NCBI GenBank assembly: GCA_903843965.1
Contig: CAIMRY010000001.1
Coordinates: 1 to 39,303, forward strand
Length of the DNA: 39,303 nucleotides
Direction: 5' to 3'
DNA from: an uncultured delta proteobacterium
Lineage (GTDB): Bacteria; Desulfobacterota; Desulfovibrionia; Desulfovibrionales; Desulfovibrionaceae
Of the stretch, positions 14,801-25,884 are shown piece by piece. The position numbers and the translations under genes are program-made. The notes beneath the pieces are model-generated. The model was given only the letters and a program-made list of their open reading frames with translations, ran no database searches and had not been told where the DNA came from. Each line of letters begins with the position of its first letter. The first letter of the stretch is position 1.

Positions 14801-15019
14801 ATGAACAAGCGTAAACGTAGCGAAAATACCACTTCTGCGAAACCGAAAGTCTCCGAGTTGCGAAGCCGCTTTGAGTTCATCAAGGCTTCTTTTGCGGTTG
14901 AAGGCCTGTGCTTTTCCGAGGAGGAGGTCAAGGTTATTGAGGATTCGATCCGTAAGAGACATCGCGGGCCTGGCCTGTCTGAGGGCATCCGGTCGCTGAT
15001 GGCCCTAAAGGCTTCGTAA
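14801..15019 (+). CDS. Antitoxin of a class I Fic module (VbhA/FicA-like)
   Basis: A 72-residue protein directly before a Fic toxin gene. It contains S30-x3-E34-G35 (in KASFAVEGL), which matches the inhibitory motif [S/T]xxxE[G/N] of Fic antitoxins. The glutamate of this motif enters the Fic ATP site and blocks AMP transfer. A short helical tail EEEVKVIEDSIRKRH follows. Its N-terminus NKRKRSENTTSAKPK is basic and disordered-looking. The ATG at 14801 is conventional, but GGAGG lies far upstream (about 14777-14781); an in-frame TTG at 14795 has better spacing. One base separates its TAA from the toxin start, the usual antitoxin-first order. Codons are AT-richer than in the neighbours, which suggests acquisition. 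Confidence 0.8.
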   Translation: MNKRKRSENTTSAKPKVSELRSRFEFIKASFAVEGLCFSEEEVKVIEDSIRKRHRGPGLSEGIRSLMALKAS

Positions 15020-15020
15020 A

Positions 15021-15740
15021 TTGGGAGACTTCTATTCTGCGGATGACCCGTATACGTACCCAGGGTCGCCAGTTCTGCGGAATAAACTTGGTTTGAAGGA
15101 TCAGGAGATCCTTGACGGGCACGAAAGGCTCTACGTCACGGCAAGACTCTTACAATCGGCACAGCCTCCCCCCACCTTCGACTATACGCACTTTCGCGCT
15201 TTGCACTTCCACATGTTCCAGGATATTTACGATTGGGCAGGGCAGGAGCGGACTGTATTTATTAAAAAAGGCGAGTCGTTCTTCGGTCATCCACTGCACA
15301 TACGAGAAAATGGGGTCCGGCTCCTCCGAGAGCTGCGCACAGCTCTGATACACGACCGGCATTCTTTTTCCGCACTGCCGTCCATCCTTAGCCATTTTGT
15401 AAATGAAATGAATGCGCTTCACCCCTTTCGCGAAGGGAATGGGCGTCATCTGCGCGAGTTTCTTCTCCAAGTTGTTGCGGAGATGGGCTGCGGCTTCAAT
15501 GCGTTTGTTCTCGAAAGAAATCAGTGGATTAGCGCATCAATTGCAGGCTTTGAAGGCAATGAGGTGCCGATGGCTGAGCTTTTGGCCGAAATGCTCATCA
15601 CTCCGGCCACGCGCAGAGCAGAAATGTTTGAGCTGTCTTACCTGAGCGCCAAACGCCGGGCAGGGCTGTGCGCCTTGTTGAGGCGAAATGGATACCCAGT
15701 TGATATCCTGAACGAGTATCGCGCAACGCTACGGTGCTGA
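15021..15740 (+). CDS. fic: Fic-domain AMP-transferase toxin
   Basis: 239 residues with the full Fic active-site motif HPFREGNGR (134-142): H134 is the base, and the Asn and Arg contact ATP phosphates. The preceding helix and the flap ESFFGHP near residue 90 are also as expected. Such toxins transfer AMP to target proteins; several bacterial ones modify DNA gyrase or topoisomerase IV. The start is a TTG at 15021, one base after the antitoxin stop. The weak start and coupling would keep toxin below antitoxin. The sequence after residue 200 (SAKRRAGLCALLRRNGYPVD) is not part of the Fic fold that I recognise. The module sits between bfr and rny as an AT-richer insert, convergent with rny. Confidence 0.9.
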   Translation: MGDFYSADDPYTYPGSPVLRNKLGLKDQEILDGHERLYVTARLLQSAQPPPTFDYTHFRALHFHMFQDIYDWAGQERTVFIKKGESFFGHPLHIRENGVRLLRELRTALIHDRHSFSALPSILSHFVNEMNALHPFREGNGRHLREFLLQVVAEMGCGFNAFVLERNQWISASIAGFEGNEVPMAELLAEMLITPATRRAEMFELSYLSAKRRAGLCALLRRNGYPVDILNEYRATLRC

Positions 15741-15767
15741 ACAAAAAGGGGGCCTCACGGCCCCCTT
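15741..15767 (-). terminator. Terminator of rny, shared with the Fic module
   Basis: AAGGGGGCC (15746-15754) pairs with GGCCCCCTT (15759-15767) around TCAC. On the minus strand the stem runs into TTTTTGT, a proper U tract for rny. On the plus strand it is followed by GATCATG, so it is only a weak stop for fic. Confidence 0.8.
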
Positions 15768-15794
15768 GATCATGCTGCGTGCGACAGATTGGGC

Positions 15795-17363
15795 CTACTT
15801 GGCGTAGCCCACGGCGCGCTTCTCACGGATCACGGTGACGCGGATCTGGCCGGGGTAGGTCATGTTGCTCTCGATCTTGGCGGCGATGTCCTTGACCAGG
15901 ATGTAGGTCTGCTCGTCGGGCACGCGCTCGGCGTCGACCATGACGCGCACCTCGCGCCCGGCCTGGATGGCGTAGGCCTTGGACACGCCGCTGAAGCTGG
16001 TGGCGATGCCCTCCAGCTCCTCCAGGCGCTTGACGTAGTTCTCCAGCAGCTCCTTGCGCGCGCCGGGGCGGGCGCCGGACAGGGAGTCCGCGGCCTGCAC
16101 CAGGGTGGCGATGGCCGTCTGCGGGGGCACGTCCTCGTGGTGGGCCTGGATGGCGTGGATGATCTCCTGCACCTCGCCGTGCTTCTTGGCCAGGTCCGCG
16201 CCGATGACGGCGTGCGGGCCCTCGACCTCGTGGTCCACGGCCTTGCCCAGGTCGTGCAAGAGTCCTGCGCGCTTGGCCATCTTCTCATCCAGGCCGAGCT
16301 CCGCAGCCATGATGCCGCACAAAAAGGCGACCTCAATGGAGTGCTGGAGCACATTCTGGGAGTAGCTGGTGCGGTAGTGCAGCTGGCCCAGCAGCTTGAC
16401 GACCTCGGGGTGGATGCCGTGCACGCCCACGTCAAAGGTGGCCTGCTCGCCGATCTCGCGCAGCTTGACGTCCATCTCCTGCTCCACCTTGCGCACCACT
16501 TCCTCGATGCGCGCGGGGTGGATGCGGCCGTCGTGGATGAGGCGCTCCAGGGACTGCTTGGCCACCTCCCGCCGAAGCGGGCTGTAGGCGGAGAGCACCA
16601 CGGTCTCGGGCGTGTCGTCGATGATAAGGTCCACGCCGGTGGCGGCCTCCAGCGCGCGGATGTTGCGTCCCTCGCGGCCGATGATGCGGCCCTTCATCTC
16701 CTCGCTGGGCAGGGCCACGGCGGTGACGGTCTGCTCCGAGATGTAGTCGCCCGCATAGCGCTGGATGGCCAGCGACAGGATCTCCTTGGCCTTTTTGCTG
16801 GCGTTCTCCTTGGCCTCGGTCTCGATGTTGCGGATCATGCGCGCGGCCTCATGCCTGGTGCGCGACTCGACCTCGGCCATGAGCTGTTCCTTGGCCTCCT
16901 CCACCGTGAGGCCGGAAATTTCCTGCAGCTTGCGCTCGTGGGTGTCGGCCACGGCTGCAAGCTCCTCCTTCTTTTCGGCCAGGGCCTTTTCCTGCTTGAT
17001 GAGCTGCATCTCAAGCTCCACCACGCCGGATTCCTTCTGGGCCACCTTCTCAAGCTTGCTCTCCAGGCGTTCTTCCTTCTCCTGCAGGCGCGACTGCTCG
17101 CGCTTGAGAGTCTGCTCGCGGTCCTTGAACTCCTCTTCCTGTTCCTTCTTCAGCGCAAATATGTCGTCCTTGGCCTGGAGGCGGGCCTCCTTGCGGGTGG
17201 CTTCGCCCTCCTTGCGGGCCTCTTCCACGATGCGGGCAGCCAGGTCCTGGGCGTCTTGGAGGCGTTTTTTGCTGACGTACGTGCTTAAGTTATAGCCGCC
17301 CACCAGGCCCACGGCCAGGGCCACTGCGTCCAGGGCGATGAGCAACAGGCTTGAATCGGTCAT
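15795..17363 (-). CDS. rny: Ribonuclease Y
   Basis: 522 residues, the standard length. A single N-terminal membrane helix ([20 protein letters not shown]) anchors it. A long charged coiled coil spans about residues 30-200. The KH domain has its GREG loop at 229-232. The HD domain with H370-D371 ([12 protein letters not shown]) binds the catalytic metals, and a conserved tail ends EKRAVGYAK. It starts decay of messenger RNA by endonucleolytic cuts at the inner face of the membrane. The ATG at 17363 follows GGGAGCA and begins right at the anchor; in-frame codons further upstream lack a ribosome site. It lies directly after the 6S RNA gene in the same direction and ends at its own terminator. 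Confidence 0.96.
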   Translation of the reverse strand: MTDSSLLLIALDAVALAVGLVGGYNLSTYVSKKRLQDAQDLAARIVEEARKEGEATRKEARLQAKDDIFALKKEQEEEFKDREQTLKREQSRLQEKEERLESKLEKVAQKESGVVELEMQLIKQEKALAEKKEELAAVADTHERKLQEISGLTVEEAKEQLMAEVESRTRHEAARMIRNIETEAKENASKKAKEILSLAIQRYAGDYISEQTVTAVALPSEEMKGRIIGREGRNIRALEAATGVDLIIDDTPETVVLSAYSPLRREVAKQSLERLIHDGRIHPARIEEVVRKVEQEMDVKLREIGEQATFDVGVHGIHPEVVKLLGQLHYRTSYSQNVLQHSIEVAFLCGIMAAELGLDEKMAKRAGLLHDLGKAVDHEVEGPHAVIGADLAKKHGEVQEIIHAIQAHHEDVPPQTAIATLVQAADSLSGARPGARKELLENYVKRLEELEGIATSFSGVSKAYAIQAGREVRVMVDAERVPDEQTYILVKDIAAKIESNMTYPGQIRVTVIREKRAVGYAK

Positions 17364-17564
17364 ACGCTGCTCCCTTCCGGTTATGTTGACAGGCCTTGAC
17401 GGGCCTGATTCGTGCGCGGCGAAACGCGCCAAATAAGGGCGTTCCCCACGCGGGTCGTTCGCATAGTCGGGAGCTGATTGGAGGGCGGTAGCGTGTATGC
17501 GGAAGGGGGGAAGGTCTCGTATCGGGCCGCTTGACGCGTACAATTGGACCCGTGGGCTTTATAT

Positions 17565-17745
17565 GTAGCCCCGGGGTGCCGTGTTGTTCTTGGAGTTAAG
17601 AACCTCGCTTGCCGAGGTGGGCTCCACCGGCTGGCCGTCAGGCTCCCCGCATCGAGGCGGGCATGCACACTGGCTCACTCTGGCGGATCCCTTTTGATGC
17701 ATATTGGCTCAAAAACTCAAGAACAATCACGAACTCCCCAGGGTT
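17565..17745 (-). ncRNA. ssrS: 6S RNA, regulator of sigma-70 RNA polymerase
   Basis: The minus strand downstream of zapA carries the hallmarks of 6S RNA. Base-pairing ends are CCTGGGG (5') with CCCCGGG (3'), and TTGTTCTTG with CAAGAACAA. The conserved GAGCCAATAT corresponds to GAGCCGATAT of the E. coli molecule. The conserved GTGTGCATGCCCG and GGGGAGCCT correspond to GTGAGCATGCTCG and GAGAAGCCT on the 3' side of the central bubble. The length of about 180 bases is typical. Its place just downstream of zapA is the classical ssrS location. It mimics an open promoter and traps housekeeping polymerase in stationary phase. The ends are approximate. This RNA fills most of the 422-base gap between rny and zapA. 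Confidence 0.85.
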
Positions 17746-17785
17746 TCTCCCGTTTTTCCCCTATGCGCAAGGCCTGAAATTCGGC

Positions 17786-18040
17786 CTATTTTTGCCTCTC
17801 CAAGAGCTCCTGCATCCGGGCCTCCAGGCCCTCCAGCCGCTGACGAAGCTCGAGCAGATCATCTGCAATCCCGAGGGCCAGAAGCGTGAGCAGTTTCTCC
17901 CTGCTTATATACCGACCATCCCTGCTCAGCTCGCTGAAGCGTTCCTCAAGCAGGGCCTGGGCTGACTGGATGCGCTTTTCATCCGCATCCGTTTTAAACG
18001 AAAGCTCCAGTCCGTTGACCGTTATGGTGTAGCGGGGCAT
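17786..18040 (-). CDS. zapA: Cell division protein ZapA
   Basis: 84 residues. The N-terminal globular part has the ZapA pattern YTITVNGLELSFKTDADEKRIQSAQ, followed by a helical coiled coil (LLELRQRLEGLEARMQELLERQ). ZapA tetramers bundle FtsZ filaments at the division ring. The start follows AGGAC, 15 bases after the zapB stop, so the two are co-transcribed. The 6S RNA gene lies immediately downstream, as in many proteobacteria. Confidence 0.9.
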   Translation of the reverse strand: MPRYTITVNGLELSFKTDADEKRIQSAQALLEERFSELSRDGRYISREKLLTLLALGIADDLLELRQRLEGLEARMQELLERQK

Positions 18041-18055
18041 GGCGTCCTGTTCGCC

Positions 18056-18238
18056 TTACCGCTCTGCGAGCGATGCCTGCACCTTCACCAGAAGGGCCTC
18101 CAGGCGTTCCTGAACCTCTCGCTTCTTGTCGGCCTCGGCTTCATTCTGTTCGGCCAGGGTCCGATTTTCCTCTTCCAACTGCCGGTTGCGCGCCATGAGC
18201 TGCTCGAAGCGTGCTTCCAACCTTTCGATGAGTTCCAT
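18056..18238 (-). CDS. zapB: ZapB-like coiled-coil division protein
   Basis: A 60-residue, fully helical, heptad-patterned protein: MELIERLEARFEQLMARNRQ, then EENRTLAEQNEAEADKKREVQERLEALL. It matches the small ZapB-type coiled-coil proteins encoded beside zapA, which bridge ZapA at the Z ring to the chromosome terminus system. The ATG at 18238 begins at the conserved MELIERLE. A GTG at 18286 would overlap glmU and add a non-conserved tail. It lies 31 bases after glmU. The family is inferred from size, coiled coil and position. Confidence 0.75.
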   Translation of the reverse strand: MELIERLEARFEQLMARNRQLEEENRTLAEQNEAEADKKREVQERLEALLVKVQASLAER

Positions 18239-18269
18239 GTCGTATCCGTAGCGCCTTTGAACACCAAAA

Positions 18270-19646
18270 TCAAGGTTTCTTGCCACGGCCCAAGAGATTG
18301 GCCTGCCGAGCGCGGGCGATGGCCAGGGCGGCGTCGGGCACGTCCTTGGTGATGACCGAGCCCGCGCCCACTATGGCGTTTTCGCCCACGCGCACTGGGG
18401 CCACGAGCGCCGTGTTGCTGCCGATGAACGCGCCCGCGCCGATCTCGGTTGTGTGCTTGTTCGCGCCGTCGTAGTTGCAGGTGATGGTGCCCGCGCCGAT
18501 GTTCACCGCAGCCCCGATTTCGGCGTCGCCCAGGTAGGTCAGATGGCCGGCCTTGGCCCCGGGGCCGAGCACGGATTTCTTCATCTCCACGAAATTGCCC
18601 ACCCGCGCGTTCTCCATGAGCAGAGCCCCAGGCCGCAGGCGGGCAAAGGGCCCGGCAATGGCCCCAGGCTCCAGCCGGGCGGACTCCAGGTGGCTGAACT
18701 CGCGCACCTCGGCCCCGGCGGCGAGGGTGGCGTCGGTGAGCTGGCAAAAGGCGCCCACCCGCGCTCCGCGCGCCACGGTGGTCTTGCCGAGGATGCGGCA
18801 GGGCCCGGTGAGCTCCGCGCCGGGCTCGACCACGGCAAAGGGCCCGACCACGACGGCTTCGGGTTGGTGGAGCATGACGCCCTCGGACAGCAGCCGGTTC
18901 ACGATGCCGGAGCGCAGGCGCTCCTCGGCCTGGGCCAGCTCCAGCGGCGAATTGACGCCCAGGAGCTCCTGGGACTCGCTGCGGCGCACGGCGCGGACCT
19001 CGTGCCCGGCCTGCACGGCCAGGCCCACCAGATCGGTGATGTAGAGCTCCCCGGCCCGGTTGTCGTCGGTGAGGGAGAACAGAAAGTTTTCGGCTGTGGC
19101 CACGTTCAGGCAGTACAGCCCGGTGTTGACCTCGCCGGTGTCCGGGCCGTGGCGCTCCGGGTCGTAGTCCTTGGCCTCCACGATGCCCAGGACCTCGCCG
19201 TCCGCGCCGCGCAGCACGCGGCCAAAGGTCCCGGCTTCGGGCAGCACGGTGGAGAGGAAGGCCATGTCCACGCCCTCGCGCACGGTCTGCAGCAGGTCCT
19301 CCACGATTTCCGGGGTGACCAGCGGGGTGTCGCCGTTCAGGACCAGGCAGTGGCTGGCGCCGGAGGCGCGCACGCGGTCCCAGGCCATCTGCAGGGCGTG
19401 GCCCGTGCCCAGCTGCTGCTCCTGGAGCACAAAGCCCCCGGCCAGCTCGGGGTGGGCCGTGCGCAACAGATCCTGGCCATGGCCGACCACGGTGAGCACC
19501 TGCGCAGCCACGTTCCCGGCGGCAAAGGCCACCAGGCCGAGCATGGTCTCGCCCAGCAGGGTCTGGAGCACCTTGGGCTTGTCCGAGTGCATGCGCGTGC
19601 CTTTTCCGGCGGCCAGGATGACGGCGATGGTGTTCTGGTGCGGCAT
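18270..19646 (-). CDS. glmU: Bifunctional GlmU: GlcN-1-P acetyltransferase / GlcNAc-1-P uridylyltransferase
   Basis: 458 residues. The N-terminal pyrophosphorylase has LAAGKGTRMHSDKPKVL (residues 11-27), LVLNGDTPLV and GEVNTGLYCL. From about residue 250 a left-handed beta helix carries the acetyltransferase, with RLRPGALLMENARVGNFVEMKKS and NIGAGTITCNYDGANKH. The final two steps to UDP-GlcNAc feed peptidoglycan and lipid A, and in this organism also the PglF substrate. GAGGAGC precedes the ATG. It is the first gene before zapB-zapA, only about 45 bases after the terminator of the atp operon, so little space remains for a promoter and read-through may contribute. Confidence 0.96.
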   Translation of the reverse strand: MPHQNTIAVILAAGKGTRMHSDKPKVLQTLLGETMLGLVAFAAGNVAAQVLTVVGHGQDLLRTAHPELAGGFVLQEQQLGTGHALQMAWDRVRASGASHCLVLNGDTPLVTPEIVEDLLQTVREGVDMAFLSTVLPEAGTFGRVLRGADGEVLGIVEAKDYDPERHGPDTGEVNTGLYCLNVATAENFLFSLTDDNRAGELYITDLVGLAVQAGHEVRAVRRSESQELLGVNSPLELAQAEERLRSGIVNRLLSEGVMLHQPEAVVVGPFAVVEPGAELTGPCRILGKTTVARGARVGAFCQLTDATLAAGAEVREFSHLESARLEPGAIAGPFARLRPGALLMENARVGNFVEMKKSVLGPGAKAGHLTYLGDAEIGAAVNIGAGTITCNYDGANKHTTEIGAGAFIGSNTALVAPVRVGENAIVGAGSVITKDVPDAALAIARARQANLLGRGKKP

Positions 19647-19692
19647 GGATGCTCCTCGCAGCCTGGCTGCGTGCGTTGTCCGCCGGGCGGAT

Positions 19693-19726
19693 GAAAAAAG
19701 GCAGGCCGGATGAGCCCGGCCTGCCT
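19693..19726 (-). terminator. Rho-independent terminator of the atp operon
   Basis: AGGCAGGCCGG (19699-19709) pairs with CCGGCCTGCCT (19716-19726). On the minus strand the stem is followed by TTTTTTC. It lies 48 bases after the atpC stop. Confidence 0.9.
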
Positions 19727-19774
19727 TGGTTTCTCAGACGTCCTGAGCCTCTGGGCGGCGCAGGGTGCGGGATG

Positions 19775-20197
19775 CTAGCACGTTCCGGCTTTGTCCCCGG
19801 AGTTGCGGCAGCTCAAGCGGGCCAGGGAACGACGCAGCGCGGCCTGGGCACGGGCGTGGTCGATCTTGTCCTGGGCACGGGCGAGACGCTGCTGGGCACG
19901 CTCCTGGGCCTTGCGGGCGCGCTCCAGGTCGATGTCCGTCGCCATTTCCGCAGCCTCAGCCAGGATGGTCACCTTGTCCGGGCCAACCTCGGCAAACCCG
20001 CCGGACACAAAGACGTAGTGGGTCTTGCCCGCGTCCTTGTAGTACAGGTTGCCGATGCCCAGCGCGGAAAGGAACGGGATGTGGCTCGGCAGTACGCCAA
20101 ACTCGCCCAGCGCGCCGGGGGCTCCGACATAGTCAACGTCCTGCGAGAGGACCTTGCGGTCGGGCGTTACGATTTCAAGCAGCAGCTTCTTGGACAT
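19775..20197 (-). CDS. atpC: ATP synthase epsilon subunit
   Basis: 140 residues, the normal length. The N-terminal beta sandwich shows [38 protein letters not shown]-type sequence. The C-terminal two-helix part is [20 protein letters not shown]. Epsilon links the gamma stalk to the c ring and restrains ATP hydrolysis. It follows atpD by six bases and is the last gene of the operon, ahead of a strong terminator. Confidence 0.95.
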   Translation of the reverse strand: MSKKLLLEIVTPDRKVLSQDVDYVGAPGALGEFGVLPSHIPFLSALGIGNLYYKDAGKTHYVFVSGGFAEVGPDKVTILAEAAEMATDIDLERARKAQERAQQRLARAQDKIDHARAQAALRRSLARLSCRNSGDKAGTC

Positions 20198-20203
20198 GGC
20201 ACA

Positions 20204-21622
<1,419 letters not shown>

Positions 21623-22498
21623 TTACTTCAGCGCTTCAGTGGCGCCGACGATGTCCATAAGGTCTCTGGTGATGGCGGCCTGGCGCGTCTTGTTGTACAG
21701 AAGCGTCAGGGCGTTGGTCATGTCGTCGCAGGCGCGCGTCGCGTTGTTCATGGCGCTCATGCGGGCTGCATGTTCGCTGCACGACGTGTCGAGCATGCCA
21801 CGATAGACCTGCACCTTGATGAAGCGGGGCAGGAGTTCGGCCAGGAGACCCTCGACAGAGGGTTCGTAGACGTATTCCTTGCCAGAGCTTTTGACTGCGG
21901 GGATGCCCGCTTGGTCACCGCTGATGGGCAGGATATTCTGCACCACCGGCACCTGCCTGCCCACACTGATGAACTCGCCGTAGACCAGGACCACTTCGTC
22001 CAGGGTCGCATCGAGGAAGGAGTTGATGAGCTCCTGCCCGAGCTTGCTGGCCAGGGTGAAGTCAAAGCTGTTCATCACATCACGGTACTGAACCAGAATC
22101 TCGTATTCGGCTCTGCGGACCGCATCGCGGCCCTTTTTGCCCACGCAGTAGAACTTCACGTCCAGGCCCTGGGCCTTCTTTTCCTTGGCCAGCTTGAGCC
22201 CGGCCTTGATCAGGTTGACGTTGAAGCTGCCGCACAGGCCGCGGTCCGAAGTCACGAGCACAATGCCCACGGTCTTTTTTTCCTCACGCTTGGCCAAGAG
22301 CGGATGGACCGACTCGTCCGCCCCGGCTGCCAAGTCGCCCAGCATCTCGAAAAACTTCTGCGCGTAAGGCTTGAACCGCTCAATCCGGCTCTGCGCGTTG
22401 CGAAGTTTCGCCGAGGCCACCATGTTCATGGCCTTGGTGATCTGCTTGGTCTTCTTGATCGCGCCGATCTTTATTTTGACGTCCCTCAGGGAAGCCAT
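21623..22498 (-). CDS. atpG: ATP synthase gamma subunit
   Basis: 291 residues. The N-terminal helix SLRDVKIKIGAIKKTKQITKAM, the central VTSDRGLCGSFNVN and the C-terminal MSAMNNATRACDDMTNAL segments are diagnostic. Gamma forms the rotating shaft between the c ring and the beta catalytic sites. The order atpA-atpG-atpD is the normal one and spacing is short. Confidence 0.97.
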   Translation of the reverse strand: MASLRDVKIKIGAIKKTKQITKAMNMVASAKLRNAQSRIERFKPYAQKFFEMLGDLAAGADESVHPLLAKREEKKTVGIVLVTSDRGLCGSFNVNLIKAGLKLAKEKKAQGLDVKFYCVGKKGRDAVRRAEYEILVQYRDVMNSFDFTLASKLGQELINSFLDATLDEVVLVYGEFISVGRQVPVVQNILPISGDQAGIPAVKSSGKEYVYEPSVEGLLAELLPRFIKVQVYRGMLDTSCSEHAARMSAMNNATRACDDMTNALTLLYNKTRQAAITRDLMDIVGATEALK

Positions 22499-22515
22499 CG
22501 CACCCTCCTGCGCCG

Positions 22516-24024
<1,509 letters not shown>

Positions 24025-24028
24025 GGCC

Positions 24029-24580
24029 CTACTCACCCCTCTTGATGGTTTCTTTCAAAATGTTCAGCTGGGCGCGCAGACTGGCGTCGAGCACGCTGTC
24101 CCCGATCTGCAGCACAACGCCGCCGAGGATCTCGGCGTCGGTGGCGTAGTCGAGCACCAGCTTCTTGCCGGTCTGCTTCTCCAGCCGTTGTTTCAGCTCC
24201 ACCTTGCGGGAGTCGGAAAGCGCCACGGCGGTGACAAGCTTGCCGGAGACGATGCCGCTGGCGTCGTCGAGCATGGCCTTGTAGTCCGCAGCGATTTCAG
24301 GGATGGAGACCAGCCGGTTCTTGTCAGCCAGCAGATTGGCGAAGTTGGCCATGGCTCCGGTGAGCTTCAGCTTCTCCGAGATCTGCTTCAGAACGGCTTT
24401 CTTCTCCTCCACGCTGAAGACCGGGTTCTTGAAGAACCGCATGGCCTCCGGCGCTCCCGCCAATGCCCCAGCCAGGTCGGCGAGCTGTTTGCCGTAGGTC
24501 GCAAGCTCGGTTGCCCCCTGCTTGCCCCCTACGGTGAACAGCGCCTTGGCGTACCTGCGCGCGACGATGTTCCCGCTCAA
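24029..24580 (-). CDS. atpH: ATP synthase delta subunit
   Basis: 183 residues. The N-terminus [11 protein letters not shown] is the delta/OSCP signature, and the C-terminal [25 protein letters not shown] is also characteristic. Delta joins the peripheral b stalk to the top of F1. The start is a TTG at 24580 that overlaps the TGA of atpF (TTGA), an uncommon start codon probably used by translational coupling. Confidence 0.95.
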   Translation of the reverse strand: MSGNIVARRYAKALFTVGGKQGATELATYGKQLADLAGALAGAPEAMRFFKNPVFSVEEKKAVLKQISEKLKLTGAMANFANLLADKNRLVSIPEIAADYKAMLDDASGIVSGKLVTAVALSDSRKVELKQRLEKQTGKKLVLDYATDAEILGGVVLQIGDSVLDASLRAQLNILKETIKRGE

Positions 24581-25158
24581 TTGAGCACCACCTTTGTTAA
24601 GTATTCATCCACGAGGCGCTCATGGTCCTTTTCGGTGAGCTTTTCCCGCACGATTTTCGTCGCCTGCTCAATGACCTGGTCGGCGATCTCGGCCCGGACG
24701 CGGTCAAAGGCGGCGCGGGCTTCGTTCTCGGCGCTGGTCTTGGCCTGGACCTGCATCTGGGCTGCGTCGGCCTTGGCCTTTTCGATGATGGCGTTCTTGA
24801 TGGCTTCGCCCTGGAGCTTGGCCTCGGCCAGGATGGCGGCCTTTTCCTGCTCCATGTTGCGGATGCCCGTCTCGACGTCGGCCAGCTTCTTCTCGGCCTC
24901 TGCCTTGCGGACTTCAAGGTCTTCAAGATCCTTCTTGATCTGGTTGCGGCGACCGCCAAAGAAGGCGGCGATCTTGGCGCCGCCAAACTTGTACATGAGG
25001 AAGATGAAGATGATGAAGTTGACGATGCGGTATGCGTAGTTCTTCCACATCTCCGCATCAATGCCGTGGTAGCCCTCTTCGCCGCCGCTGGCGTATGCCA
25101 CTGCGGCAAAGGCCAGAACGCCGATCAGGCTCAAAACTGTGTGTCTCGCGACTTTCAA
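24577..25158 (-). CDS. atpF: ATP synthase b subunit, with leader-like N-terminus
   Basis: 193 residues, longer than the typical 156-residue b. A hydrophobic segment with a signal-peptide look (VLSLIGVLAFAAVAYASGG) precedes the real membrane anchor YRIVNFIIFIFLMYKFGG (about residues 43-60). A long charged helix follows, from RRNQIKKDLEDLEVRKAEAEKK to the end, and forms the peripheral stalk. It is the second of two b-type genes. It overlaps atpH by four bases. Confidence 0.92.
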   Translation of the reverse strand: MKVARHTVLSLIGVLAFAAVAYASGGEEGYHGIDAEMWKNYAYRIVNFIIFIFLMYKFGGAKIAAFFGGRRNQIKKDLEDLEVRKAEAEKKLADVETGIRNMEQEKAAILAEAKLQGEAIKNAIIEKAKADAAQMQVQAKTSAENEARAAFDRVRAEIADQVIEQATKIVREKLTEKDHERLVDEYLTKVVLN

Positions 25159-25186
25159 AATGTTCCCCCTCCTTCTTCCTGTCGGC

Positions 25187-25609
25187 TTAAGCCTGGCCCA
25201 AAATCTTGGCCGTGGCCTTCTGCGCGAATTTCTCCACTTCGGAAGCCAGCGTCTTCTTGGCGCCAGCCACCTGGGTGGCGATCTCGTCGTGGGCGGCCTT
25301 CAGGAAGGCGGCGACCTCCTTGCCGGCAGCGGACATGATGTGCTGCTCCTCTGTTGCGCCGTCGGCACGCAGCAGCTTGCGCATCTCAAGTCCTTCCTGG
25401 CGCGCGGCGTCGATAGCCGCCTGGTAGCCCTTGAGCTTCTCCTCGGCGCTGGAGTTGAAGCCCTCGATCTTGCCCACCTGGGCGGCCATGAGGCTGTTGC
25501 GCTCCTGGATCTTGTCCCGGATGGGGCGGATCAGCAGGAGATTCAGACCCACAATGGTGATGAGGAAATTGACCAACTGGATTAAAAACGTTTTATCGAA
25601 GTCAATCAT
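25187..25609 (-). CDS. atpF2: ATP synthase b' subunit
   Basis: 140 residues. A membrane anchor (FLIQLVNFLITIVGLNLLLIRP, residues 8-29) is followed by RDKIQERNSLMAAQVGKIEGF and a long helix. The next gene encodes a second, different b subunit, so this is the b/b' heterodimer arrangement. It is the first gene of the atp operon, with a promoter candidate about 55 bases upstream. The a and c subunits are not in this window, which fits the split ATP synthase loci of Desulfovibrio-like bacteria. Confidence 0.92.
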   Translation of the reverse strand: MIDFDKTFLIQLVNFLITIVGLNLLLIRPIRDKIQERNSLMAAQVGKIEGFNSSAEEKLKGYQAAIDAARQEGLEMRKLLRADGATEEQHIMSAAGKEVAAFLKAAHDEIATQVAGAKKTLASEVEKFAQKATAKILGQA

Positions 25610-25665
25610 GAGCGGCCCCCGGCACGTTGAAATGGGATTGTGAATTTTGGTCCAAAGTCAGTGGC

Positions 25666-25694
25666 TGCCTACCTGATTGCCAAAGACCTGTCAA
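25666..25694 (-). promoter_or_regulatory. Candidate sigma-70 promoter of the atp operon
   Basis: On the minus strand TTGACA (25694-25689) and TAGGCA (25671-25666) are 17 bases apart. Transcription would begin near 25659, giving a 50-base leader to the b' gene. The spacer 25610-25884 is otherwise empty apart from a GC-rich imperfect hairpin near 25846-25878 downstream of rodA. Confidence 0.5.
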
Positions 25695-25884
25695 AGCCTT
25701 TTTTCATTTTCCTCAGCTTCTTTTTGGGTCAATGCCCTTACAGGACAGTGCTTTTTGCCCCTCACCCGAAAATCTCATGCGGCTCTGGGCATGTGAAAAT
25801 CATGGCAATTTGAGACCCCGTCCAAGACGGAACAGGGGGGTACATTCGGGCCGGCCGGCAGCCAAAACCAAAGGGCGGCCGGGC

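Noticed and set aside
15789-17288. 499-codon open frame on the plus strand across rny
   Set aside because: It is the antisense of RNase Y. High GC at third positions suppresses stops; the sequence is Leu/Gly/His-rich without domain features.
25846-25884. GC-rich imperfect inverted repeat after rodA
   Set aside because: Seven base pairs with a loop of about 18 bases and no U tract; may help termination but is not convincing.
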